This document shows, piece by piece, positions 1 through 8,317 of a DNA stretch of 33,906 nucleotides. Position 1 is the first letter of the stretch; each line of letters begins with the position of its first letter. The stretch lies in assembly GCA_030681555.1 (NCBI GenBank), contig JAUXRW010000015.1, positions 1 through 33,906 of the forward strand. The letters are read 5' to 3'. The notes under the pieces are model-generated. The model was not told the origin of the DNA and made no database searches. It was given only the letters and a program-made list of their open reading frames with translations. The DNA comes from Acidimicrobiales bacterium. Lineage in GTDB: Bacteria; Actinomycetota; Acidimicrobiia; Acidimicrobiales; VFJN01. A program made the position numbers and the translations under genes.

Positions 1-1
1 C

Positions 2-94
2 CCACCGAAATCCGACACGCCCGGGCCCGGGCGCCCCAAGGGCACCCGACGACCACCACGAACCCGCTACCCCGCCATCAAGAAGGCAGCCTGA
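2..94 (+). mobile_element. C-terminal remnant of a transposase (IS701-like tail), cut by the window edge
   Basis: Frame +2 reads PPKSDTPGPGRPKGTRRPPRTRYPAIKKAA*. The GRPKGT...RYPxxKK tail resembles C-termini of IS701/NF041680-type transposases. Only about 30 aa are visible. Confidence 0.4.
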
Positions 95-122
95 CCGCGC
101 CGTCCGAGGTTTAATCGCAAGC

Positions 123-490
123 TTAGCCCATGGCTCGATACAGGCTGATCGCCGGCTCGTTCTCGGCTCCGGTTGAGACTTCGAACCGACCCGCGTGGGG
201 CTCGCGATGGTGGAGGGCCTCCAAGAGCGTCCGACCGACGCCACGGCGGAAGGGTGCGGGGTCAACAGCGAGGCCGTCGATGTCGACGATGCCGTCATCC
301 CGGCTGTACCCGAGTAGCCCAACGACCTCGTGCCTCTCAACGGCCCCAAGAACCGTGAGAGCAAGCTGAGCAATCTCATCGACCCCTTCGAGTAGAGGTG
401 GCATCTTGTCGAAACCGATGAGATCGGCCTCCACGCGATACGAGGCCAGTTGCAGCTCGCGAATCCTCGCCGCAAGCCCACCTCGAACCC
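123..490 (-). pseudogene. Truncated GNAT family N-acetyltransferase
   Basis: The protein reads ...ARIRELQLASYRVEADLIGFDKMPPLLEG...VVGLLGYSRDDGIVDIDGLAVDPAPFRRGVGRTLLEAL...VSTGAENEPAISLYRAMG*. The GNAT acetyl-CoA motif (RRGVGRTLLEAL) and NxPAISLYRAMG motif are present, but the stop falls right after YRAMG, where GNATs continue with GF.... No good start codon or 5' context was found. Confidence 0.65.
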
Positions 491-1160
491 TTCGACGAAG
501 ACTCCATCGACCGGCTCGAGACGGTCCCGCCGCCAGTGGGCACGATCGCGGTGTCGCCGTGGAGCACGCCGACGTGGGTGACCGCCACGCCGAGCTGGTC
601 AGCTACGATCTGGGCCCAGTTGGTGGCGTGGCCGTAGCCGTGAGGCGAGGTACCGGTGAGCACGCGCACACTCCCGTCCCCGAGCAGCTCGACGGTCGCG
701 TCCTCGCTCGAACCCACGCCCCCGGTGATCTCGACGTAGCACGCCAACCCGATGCCGAGCAGGGTTGCGGTGCCAGGCTCGCGGCGGGCGCTGTTCGGCT
801 CGAAGCTCGCCGTAGCCCATCGCCTCGAGCAGCGTGTCGAGCAGCAACGGGTAGTTGCCGCTGTCGTAGGTCAACCCCGGTCACGGTGGCGTACGGGAAG
901 GCGTCGGCGGGGATCAGGTTCTTGCGCCGCAGCTCGGCCGGGTCCATCGCAAGCTCGGCCGCGAGGTGGTCCAACGCCCGCTCGACCAGGTATGTCGCCT
1001 CCGGGCGACCCGCACCGCGGTACGCCGACACCGGCGTGGTGTTGGTCATCGCGCCGCGGGAGAACACGTGTACCCGGGGGATGCGGTAGACGCCCTGGGC
1101 CATCATACCGGTGGACATGAGCGGATCGGGGCCATCGCCGGGTAGGCCCCGACCCAACAT
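490..1160 (-). pseudogene. Molybdenum hydroxylase large subunit remnant (CoxL/XdhA-like, aldehyde oxidase/xanthine dehydrogenase family), frameshifted
   Basis: Homologous blocks lie in different minus-strand frames: AYPAMA; DPLMSTGMMAQGVYRIPRVHVFSRGAMTNTTPVSAYRGAGRPEATYLVERALDHLAAELAMDPAELRRKNLIPADAFPYATVTG; LTYDSGNYPLLLDTLLEAMGYGELRAEQ; LLGIGLACYVEITGGVGSSEDATVELLGDGSVRVLTGTSPHGYGHATNWAQIVADQLGV...GGGTVSSRSM. Confidence 0.8.
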
Positions 1161-1408
1161 CTCCGCGGCAGCACCCGACGCTCACTTCGTTCACGTGCGG
1201 CAGGACCACGGCGAAGAATCGCGCGAGCGCCCCTGCCGTGACCTCCACACCGCCACGGTACTACGCGCGTACTGGGCCTGACGTGGATCCTCGAGCGCCC
1301 CCTTGACGCTTGCTTGCGCGTTGGTTAGACCGGCCGGGCAAACAGGAGCAAGGCAGTGTGGTGACGACACAACACACCAGACACGTTCACACCGACGAGG
1401 AGCGCGAA

Positions 1409-2716
1409 GTGCGATCACGGGGAGCTTGGGTTCGGATCGGCGCGGTCGCGATAGCGATGCTGCTCGTCGCCGCGGCATGCGGCGACGACGATGACGACAA
1501 CGTGTCGTCGACCACGGAGTCCACGGCGGCGACCGACGACACCGCGGCCGACGCCGGGGGCGAGGACAACGTGGCGGCCCCCGATTCCGGGGTGAGCGAG
1601 ACCCAGATCGTGCTCGGCAACATCTTCCCGGTGTCCTCGCCGATCAACACCGGCAACGCCGAGGCCGCTGCCGCGATCTACCAGAAGTATTTCGACGACT
1701 ACGTGAACAGCCGGGGCGGGATCCACGGCCGCACCATCAAGATCATCAGCGTCGACGACGGCTTCGACCCCAACAAGGGCGCCCAGCTCGTCAAGAAGCT
1801 GGTCGAGGAGGACAACGTCCTGACGATCTTCGCTCCGGTGAGCACGTTCACGCTGCAGAACGTGGAGCCGTACCTGGCCGAGCAGGGCGTGACGGTCATC
1901 AGCCCCGACGGCTACCAGCCCGAGAGCTACACGAGCGAGTGGTACTTCCCGACGACGAACTTCTTCGACGTGCAGGGCTACAAGATCGGCCAGTACGTGA
2001 CCTGCGAGCTCGGCCTCATGAAGGTCGGTGTGTGGAGCACCGGATCCTACGACGCCTCCAAGATCGGCGGCGACGCCATGGCAAAGGGCGTTGAGGAGTG
2101 CGGCGGCGAGGTGGTCAACCGGTTCGACGCCGCGTTCATCGAGCCGGACTACACCGCCCCGATCAGCGGCATGCGGTCCGAGGATCCCGACGTCGTGATC
2201 TCCTCCATGCACCCGCTGGCCAACCAGCAGCTGTTCGCGGCGGCCCAGCAGCAGAACTGGGCGCCCGAGGGCGGGTTCTGGTTCAACTCGTCGACTTTCT
2301 CCGGCGAGCTGTTCAAGACCTTCGGCGACTTCGCCGACAACGCCAACGTCGACACCGAGTTCGGCGACACCGTGACCGCCGCCGACAACGCCGACTTCAT
2401 CGAGTTCACCGAGTGGGCCATCGACCAGGATCTCACGCCCGAATCCCGATCCATCGCCCAGCTCTACGCCGGCTTCAAGGTGCTCGTCGCCGCCCTCGAG
2501 CACGCTGGTGGCGACCTCAACCGGGAGACGTTCAAGGCGGCCCTCGAGGACATGGATCCCGTCGAGCTGCCGGGCGTGGTGTGCGAGGCCATCGACTACG
2601 AGAAGGGACCGCACGCCGGCAACCCGTGCTTGCGGGTGATGAAGTACGACGTCGGCGAGGGCAAGTTCGTCGAGGTCGAGCCGCTCGCACCGGCGGAGGA
2701 CCCCGGCCTCAGGTGA
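1409..2716 (+). CDS. Branched-chain amino-acid-type ABC transporter substrate-binding lipoprotein (LivJ/LivK-like, Peripla_BP_6)
   Basis: A GTG start at 1409 lies just after a GAGGAG Shine-Dalgarno. The lipoprotein signal is WVRIGAVAIAMLLVAAAC-GDDDDD. Body motifs include IVLGNIFPVSSPINTGN...YFDDYVNSRGGIHGRTIKIISVDDGFDPNKGAQLVKKLVEEDNVLTIF. Confidence 0.85.
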   Translation: MRSRGAWVRIGAVAIAMLLVAAACGDDDDDNVSSTTESTAATDDTAADAGGEDNVAAPDSGVSETQIVLGNIFPVSSPINTGNAEAAAAIYQKYFDDYVNSRGGIHGRTIKIISVDDGFDPNKGAQLVKKLVEEDNVLTIFAPVSTFTLQNVEPYLAEQGVTVISPDGYQPESYTSEWYFPTTNFFDVQGYKIGQYVTCELGLMKVGVWSTGSYDASKIGGDAMAKGVEECGGEVVNRFDAAFIEPDYTAPISGMRSEDPDVVISSMHPLANQQLFAAAQQQNWAPEGGFWFNSSTFSGELFKTFGDFADNANVDTEFGDTVTAADNADFIEFTEWAIDQDLTPESRSIAQLYAGFKVLVAALEHAGGDLNRETFKAALEDMDPVELPGVVCEAIDYEKGPHAGNPCLRVMKYDVGEGKFVEVEPLAPAEDPGLR

Positions 2717-2787
2717 GTCGCGGGGCCGGCGGCCCCGTTCCACCGGGACGGGGCCGCCGCGCTGCGCTGGCTGAAGGACGTCGCCGC

Positions 2788-3651
2788 ATGCTCGAGTTCT
2801 CCACCTTCGCCGTCATCGGCCTGGTCGCCGGTTGCATGTACGCCCTCATCGCGCTCGGCCTCGTGTTCGTGTACCGATCGGCCGGCGTGATCAACTTCGG
2901 CGTCGCCGGCTTCGCCACGCTGGCCGGGTTTTCCTTCGCCAGCGTCTACGACGACGGCGGCCGCTCCTACTGGCTGGCGCTCGCCGTCGCCGTCGGCGTC
3001 GGCGTGCTCGCCGGCGCCGCCAGCGAGCGGCTCGTGATCCGCGAACTGCTCGACCAGGGCACCACGAGCGCGTCGGTCGGCACGCTCGCCGCCGTGGCAG
3101 TCACGCTGGCGTCCATAACTGTGTTCTGGGCGCCCAACCCGCGGCGCATCCCGCCGTCGTTCTCGGCCAAGGGCGTGAACCTCGGCGATCTGGTGGTCAC
3201 GTACCACCAGATCGCGGCGATGGCGCTCACCGCCGTGCTCTGCGTCGTGGTGTGGGCCTTGCTCGACCGGACCCGCCACGGTCGGGCCCTTCGCTGCATG
3301 GCGGAGAGCCGCCAGACGGCCATGCTCATGGGCATCCCGATCCGGCGCTACGACGCCGTCCTCTGGGCGGCGGCGGGTGGCCTCGCCGCCCTCGCCGGGG
3401 TCGTGATCGCGCCGCAGACGGGCATGAACCCCGGCGCCTACACCGTCGTGCTCGTCAAGGCGCTGGCCGCCGCCATGGTGGGCCGGCTGGTGAACCCCTG
3501 GTTGGCGGTCGCCGGCGGGCTCGTGCTCGGGTTCCTCGAGGCCATGGTGACCTGGCAGCTCCCGCAGTACGTCGGGCTGCGCGATGTGCTCATGTTCCTC
3601 ACCATCGGCGCCGCGCTGCTGCTGACCGAGCGCCAACGAACGGTGGCATGA
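2788..3651 (+). CDS. livH: Branched-chain amino-acid ABC transporter permease (LivH-like)
   Basis: MLEFSTFAVIGLVAGCMYALIALGLVFVYRSAGVINFGVAGFATLAGF... is a typical LivH N-terminus, with RGRALRCMAESRQTAMLMGI-type motifs downstream. The ORF track extends upstream, but ATG 2788 is the natural start. Confidence 0.88.
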   Translation: MLEFSTFAVIGLVAGCMYALIALGLVFVYRSAGVINFGVAGFATLAGFSFASVYDDGGRSYWLALAVAVGVGVLAGAASERLVIRELLDQGTTSASVGTLAAVAVTLASITVFWAPNPRRIPPSFSAKGVNLGDLVVTYHQIAAMALTAVLCVVVWALLDRTRHGRALRCMAESRQTAMLMGIPIRRYDAVLWAAAGGLAALAGVVIAPQTGMNPGAYTVVLVKALAAAMVGRLVNPWLAVAGGLVLGFLEAMVTWQLPQYVGLRDVLMFLTIGAALLLTERQRTVA

Positions 3652-5561
3652 CCACGATGCGTTCGCCATCGGGCCAGCGCTCTCGACGGCCGGGCTGGCT
3701 CCCCCGCCGCGCCCGGCGAGGGGCGGTGGCGGCGCCCTGGCGCCGGCAAGCCGGGCGAGTTATGACGGCGCTGCTCGCCGTCGTCCTCGTCGCCTTCCCG
3801 TTTGTGATCGAATCGGCCTACTGGTCCCTCGTCGGGCTGGTGGCGGTGGTGGGCGCAATGGTCGGGCTCAGCCTCGTCGTGCTGGCCGGATGGGTCGGCC
3901 TCGTCTCCTTTGCCCACGCCACCCTCCTCGGGATCGGCGCCTACAGCGCCTTCCACTTCGCCGAGACCGACCTGCCCTTCCCGCTGATCCTCGTCCTGTC
4001 GGGGCTGGTCACCGCTGGGATCGCGATCGTCATGGGTGTTCCGGGCATCCGCCTCCGGGGCATCAGCCTCGCCGCGCTTACGCTGGCCTTCGCCGCCGTG
4101 GGCGACGGCTTCATCTTCACCAACCGGTGGTTCACCGGCGGCGTGGACTCGGGCGCGGCGCTACCCAAGCCATCGCTGTTCGGCCTGGAGATCGCCACCG
4201 ACCGCCAGCTCTACCTGCTCGTGCTCGCGGTGTACGCCCTCTTCGTGGTGATGCTGCGCAACGTTAACCGTGGGGCCACGGGGCGGGCGTTCCACGCGGT
4301 GCGGGGCAGCGAGCCGGGGGCGATCGCCTCCGGGCTCAACCCCGATCTCGTCAAGATCGAGGCGTTCGCTCTCAGCGGGTTCGTGGTCGGCGTCGCTGGC
4401 GCCGCCTTCGCCTTCGGGATCCGATCTCTGTCGACCTACGGCTTCAGCGTGCCCGCCTCGCTCAACCTGTTCGTCATCTCCGTGGTCGGCGGGGTGCAGC
4501 ACCTCCTGGGTAGTGTCTTCACCGGGTTCATCTACGCCTTCGGGCCGGCCATCGCCACCGAGCTTGAGATCAAGCCCGACTGGGTCCTGCTTGCCACCGG
4601 CGTGTTCCTCATCCCGGCGCTCCGAGCCGGACTGGTCGGGGCAGCCGGCGCCCCCCTGCGGTTCTTCGGCACGCCCGAGCGCCCCATCCTCACCGGACGC
4701 GCGGCGCTGGCTCCGGAGCCGCCCCAGCCGGCAGCCGCGCCGGCGCTCACCGAGCCGAACGTGTTGCTCGCCATCACCGAGCTGACGCACACCTTCGGCG
4801 GCGTGACGGCGCTCGACGACGTCGGCCTGTCGGTCACCGCGGGCGGCGTCACCGCGCTCATCGGTCCCAACGGCGCCGGCAAGAGCACCCTGTTCCGCAT
4901 CGTCACCGGCCAGTACCGGCCCGACCGCGGCGGTGTGCGGTTCGAGGGCGCCGACCTCTCCGGCCCCGCCTACAGTCGCAGTCGGATCGGCATCGGATGG
5001 ACCTACCAGAGCAACCAGGTCTTCCCCGACCTCACCGTCGTCGAGAACGCACTGGTTAGCCTCCACCGCCACCGCGCTCGCGACCTCGGCTCCGACATCC
5101 TGCGCCTGGGACCAGCCCGGCGTCACGAGGCGCACCTGATCGCCGACGCCCTGCAGCTGCTGGATCTGGTCGGGATCCGCGACCATGCCGACGAACTGGC
5201 CCGTGGCCTCCCCTTCGGCACCCTCCGACGGCTCGAGATCGCCCGCGCCCTGGCCTTGCGGCCCCGGCTTCTCCTGCTCGACGAGCCCGCCACCGGACTG
5301 AACCCGGACGAGACCCGGGCCCTCGCCGCCCTGCTGCGGCACGTCACGGAATCGACGGGGATGTCGATGCTCATCATCGAGCACGACATGGCGCTGGTGG
5401 GCGCCGTCGCTGACTACGTCTACGTCCTTGACTCCGGCCGGGTGATCGCGCATGGGCTCTGGGATGAGATCCGCGTCGACGAGCGGGTCGTGCGAGTCTA
5501 CCTCGGGCAGGGACCGGATCCCGATGCCAATGCTGGCGGTAACGCCACCACCAACCCGTAG
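3648..5561 (+). CDS. Fused branched-chain amino-acid ABC transporter permease/ATP-binding protein (LivM-LivG)
   Basis: ATG 3648 overlaps the livH stop (ATGA). The N-terminal half is a LivM permease (WVGLVSFAHATLLGIGAYSAF). The C-terminal half is an ATPase with Walker A GPNGAGKST, signature LARGLPFGTLRRLEIARAL and Walker B LLLLDEPATGL. Confidence 0.87.
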   Translation: MTTMRSPSGQRSRRPGWLPRRARRGAVAAPWRRQAGRVMTALLAVVLVAFPFVIESAYWSLVGLVAVVGAMVGLSLVVLAGWVGLVSFAHATLLGIGAYSAFHFAETDLPFPLILVLSGLVTAGIAIVMGVPGIRLRGISLAALTLAFAAVGDGFIFTNRWFTGGVDSGAALPKPSLFGLEIATDRQLYLLVLAVYALFVVMLRNVNRGATGRAFHAVRGSEPGAIASGLNPDLVKIEAFALSGFVVGVAGAAFAFGIRSLSTYGFSVPASLNLFVISVVGGVQHLLGSVFTGFIYAFGPAIATELEIKPDWVLLATGVFLIPALRAGLVGAAGAPLRFFGTPERPILTGRAALAPEPPQPAAAPALTEPNVLLAITELTHTFGGVTALDDVGLSVTAGGVTALIGPNGAGKSTLFRIVTGQYRPDRGGVRFEGADLSGPAYSRSRIGIGWTYQSNQVFPDLTVVENALVSLHRHRARDLGSDILRLGPARRHEAHLIADALQLLDLVGIRDHADELARGLPFGTLRRLEIARALALRPRLLLLDEPATGLNPDETRALAALLRHVTESTGMSMLIIEHDMALVGAVADYVYVLDSGRVIAHGLWDEIRVDERVVRVYLGQGPDPDANAGGNATTNP

Positions 5562-5565
5562 TTCT

Positions 5566-5579
5566 ACTTGCACGCAAGT
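5566..5579. promoter_or_regulatory. Palindrome ACTTGC-AC-GCAAGT, TetR-operator-like, with an AGGAGG just downstream
   Basis: Perfect 6-bp arms with a 2-nt centre, directly after the livMG stop and followed by gtgtaggagg. Confidence 0.3.
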
Positions 5580-5722
5580 GTAGGAGGCCCGACAATCAGC
5601 ACTCGGCGGCCGTCGCTGCGTGGATCAGGGGGTCATCATGACCGGGCTTCCGCAGTTGTGGTCGCGGTGTAGGCACGGAAATGGTGGGTGAGCAGGCGCG
5701 ATGGGGCTTGTGCGTGTAGTGC

Positions 5723-6180
5723 CTACGCGTCCTGATGGCCGGTCGGGGCAGGGTCAGGCGGGTGTAACGCGAGTGAACCGGGGTGGTACGGGCACGCCGA
5801 GGGCAGCGAGGATGCGGGTGTGGGCGCGGTGAGTTCGCTGAGTTGCAGCCCTTGGCCGGTGGTGCCGGCGAGTTCGACGAGGTGGATCTGGTCGAGGGTG
5901 TTGCGCAGGTTCCGCCAGGTGTCGCCGGTCTCGGTTTCGGCGATGCGGATCAACAGCAGGGCGAGCCAGCACAGGAGTATGTGGGCACGGATGCGGTCCT
6001 CGAGGTGGTGGAACACGGGGCGGAGCTCGAGGGTGGACTTCATGTCCCGCCAGCCGCGTTCGACTTCGAGGAGTTGTTTGTAGCCCACGGCGACATCTTC
6101 GGCGGGCAGGGTGGGATCGGAGGTGCGGAGCAGGAACTTGCCGGCGCGAGCGGCTGGCGGCGCGGGCGATGGTTCGCGGG
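5723..6180 (-). mobile_element. IS1634-family-like (IS4-type DDE) transposase, C-terminal fragment
   Basis: KFLLRTSDPTLPAEDVAVGYKQLLEVERGWRDMKSTLELRPVFHHLEDRIRAHILLCWLALLLIRIAE matches the conserved C-terminal block containing the catalytic-E region (VERGWRDMK). The N-terminal part is absent. Confidence 0.8.
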
Positions 6181-6393
6181 TTAGGGCTCTATGAGCGACT
6201 CCTGTCCCGGATGGTCGTCGAAGTCACAGCCCCGGCTGACGACCCCTTCTACCGCGCGACTGAGAACCTGGACGCGTTCTGCCCGGGCGAGGTGCTCGAC
6301 GATCGGCCCGTTGAGGTCCGCATGCTTCGCCGCCTGATCAACGCCGACGCGCGGCAGGTGAAGTTCCGCTCGACTGACACCCATGACGTCGTG
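6169..6393 (+). pseudogene. N-terminal fragment of a secretory-lipase-family protein
   Basis: MVVEVTAPADDPFYRATENLDAFCPGEVLDDRPVEVRMLRRLINADARQVKFRSTDTHD resembles the N-terminus of secretory lipases (DPFY...G..L..RPV......A.Q..YRTTD). It then runs into the reverse strand of a transposase. Confidence 0.55.
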
Positions 6394-7250
6394 GTGCCGC
6401 CGCCGGTGACGTAGGTGGTCTCCGCCACCTGGGCCTGACCGCCGTCGGGGTAGACGATGTCGACCCACGCGTTCTCGTCGATGGCTGCGATTGCCGTGCG
6501 GATGCTGGGGTTCAGGTTCACGGTGATGGACCAGGCGACACCGAGCCGGGTGAGCCGGTTGATCAAGTCCCAGTTGTAGAACCCGGCATCAGCGCGGACC
6601 GTCAACACGCCGGTGCCGCCAGCTCGGCGGACCCGTGCGATGAGCTCGTCGGCGAAGCGCTTCACCCCTCGCTGGGTGTTGGCCGATCCCTTGCGGAGCC
6701 GGGCATGAAGCACCTCGCCGGTCTCGGCGCGGGTCGCGATCAGCGGGTGGTAGCCGAGGACCTTCGTGTAGCCGTAGGCGGCGCCGCCCTTGGCCTTGCC
6801 GTGCACCTCGCAGATCGTGGAGTCCAGATCGATCGTCATCGCCGCTTCGCCAGGACCGGCGCCGAGGGACCAGGCCCGGCGGATCGTCTCGGCGATCACG
6901 CGGTCGAGCTGGCGGATGTGACCGAAGGTGAACGAGCGAAGGAACGTGCCCAACGTCGAAGGGGCCATCACCCGGAACGGCAGCACCGCCTGGGTCGCTC
7001 CCGCACGGAGCCGGCCGGCGTGGTCGATGTGTGTTGCGCCGGTCAAGATCGCCGAGACCAACGTCAGGATCTTGCGGCCCGGCAGCGCCCCGCCGACCCG
7101 GCCCTTCAGCTTGACGGTCTGGTTCACGAGCCGTTCGAGACCGAGGCGGACCATCAGCGTGGCGGGCACGATCAACCCGGCGTCGGCGACCAATGTCTCG
7201 TCGTCGAAGATCACCTCGACCCGATCAATCGCGCGCGATACTCGACTCAC
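6394..7250 (-). mobile_element. IS1380-family-like transposase, 3'-truncated
   Basis: VSRAIDRVEVIFDDETLVADAGLIVPATLMVRLGL...ILTLVSAILTGATHIDHAGRLRAGAT...MAPSTLGTFLRSFTFGHIRQLDRV...MTIDLDSTICEVHGKAKGGAAYGYTKVLGYHPLIATRAETGEVLHARLRKGSANTQRGVKRF...VRADAGFYN. Homology ends near QAQVAETTYVTGGG. Confidence 0.85.
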
Positions 7251-7347
7251 TGAAAGTGCCTCCCCGGTTGGCGACTTCTGCGACTTCGAACACCGCAATC
7301 GTCCCAGCCCAGGGAGGCTCTTTCGCGGATACGCGACCCCTCGACCC

Positions 7348-7602
7348 TTACCTCATCGGTGGATCGAGGCTAAGGTCGATCGGGCTGATTACCCACATTG
7401 CGGCGATCGCCACGGCGATCTTCGCGGAGCGCGGAACCCGAGGGTCTTTGCGTAGTCGGCGGAGTGTGGTCGCGGACGCCGGAAGGAAGTTGGCGAGATC
7501 CTTGGCCAGCCCCGGGGGCAATCCTCTCGCCAGGAAGATCAAGCCAACCCACGATGCGAGAACGATCCCGAGGCCAAGCAGAAGCAACGGGATCCAACGC
7601 AT
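7348..7602 (-). pseudogene. DUF1232 (YkvA-like) membrane protein, probably C-terminally truncated
   Basis: RRLRKDPRVPRSAKIAVAIAAMWVISPIDL matches the DUF1232 core (RxPRxAKxxxxxxxxYxxSPIDLIPD). The sequence diverges right after SPIDL and stops (SLDPPMR*). Confidence 0.5.
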
Positions 7603-7672
7603 CGCCAGACTCTACGAATGCGGCGTGAACGGTGACTTGCTCCCGGTCGCCGGGTCCGGCCGCAATCGGCTC

Positions 7673-7798
7673 CTACTCGGCGGCAGCGGGACGGTCGACG
7701 TCTGGCAAATGAGCACAGCAGCAGTCCGAACGGCGGCACCGCTTGATCACCGACCCACGCTCGACGAGACAACCGCAGTCAGCGCAGAGGATCTGCAT
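7673..7798 (-). CDS. Small Cys-rich protein (41 aa), possible zinc-ribbon-like peptide
   Basis: MQILCADCGCLVERGSVIKRCRRSDCCCAHLPDVDRPAAAE*. It has seven Cys, in a CxxCxC cluster and a C...CCC cluster. GGGAG abuts the ATG, so the spacing is poor. Confidence 0.35.
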   Translation of the reverse strand: MQILCADCGCLVERGSVIKRCRRSDCCCAHLPDVDRPAAAE

Positions 7799-7923
7799 CT
7801 CCCGATTGTGCTCGATTCGGTCGTGTCTCGCGACTGCCCTCCAACGCCGGGGTCGATGGCGTATTGGAGGCGCGGCCTGCTGTCGGCGTCGGGCACCGCT
7901 GAGCTGTTCGACGCCGAGATCGG

Positions 7924-8268
7924 CTAAGGATCGGCGGCTCGCGGTCGGTATCGGCGTTTGACCACATCGCCGGACAAGTCCGAGAGCGACCGGCCCGTTG
8001 CCTCCGCCCGCGCGATGAGAGCCTCGAAGGCACCAAGTCCAGAGCAGTCGAGGTACTCCATCGTCATGCCGATGGCCTGATGCACGGCAACCCAACTCCA
8101 AATCGCCGCACCCGCTTCCAAGCCGTGGCCCACAAGGTAGGTATGGCTCCCAGGACCCGCGATTGCAATCGTCAGATGCAACTTTGCGATCGAACCAAAC
8201 CGCCGGCTGAGTGGCGATGGAGTACGGCAGGCTGGTGGGAATGCAGTTCCTGCTGGTGCACAGCCCAC
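7924..8268 (-). CDS. Possible ANTAR-domain protein or fragment
   Basis: VHQAIGMTMEYLDCSGLGAFEALIARAEATGRSLSDLSGDVVKRRYRP resembles the ANTAR C-terminal block (VHQATGMV..QL..S..EAL..LRA.A....R.L.DVA.DVV). The N-terminal part is not recognisable. Confidence 0.35.
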   Translation of the reverse strand: MGCAPAGTAFPPACRTPSPLSRRFGSIAKLHLTIAIAGPGSHTYLVGHGLEAGAAIWSWVAVHQAIGMTMEYLDCSGLGAFEALIARAEATGRSLSDLSGDVVKRRYRPRAADP

Positions 8269-8317
8269 TCGTCGGCCCCGCCTGTCGGTCGAACGGGCGG
8301 AGGACCATCCCTGAACC

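Noticed and set aside
1415-2743. 442-aa minus-strand ORF opposite the substrate-binding protein
   Set aside because: Shadow ORF with low-complexity V/G/H/D composition. The plus strand has a lipobox and Peripla_BP homology.
2098-3651. Extended plus-strand ORF upstream of livH
   Set aside because: The first about 230 codons are an Arg-rich out-of-frame reading of the substrate-binding gene. LivH homology starts at ATG 2788.
5669-5726. GTAGGCAC ... GTGCCTAC inverted repeat (8 bp, 42 nt apart) considered as IS end or terminator
   Set aside because: The arms are short and distant. It does not match an IS1634 end I can recognise and has no flanking duplication I can verify.
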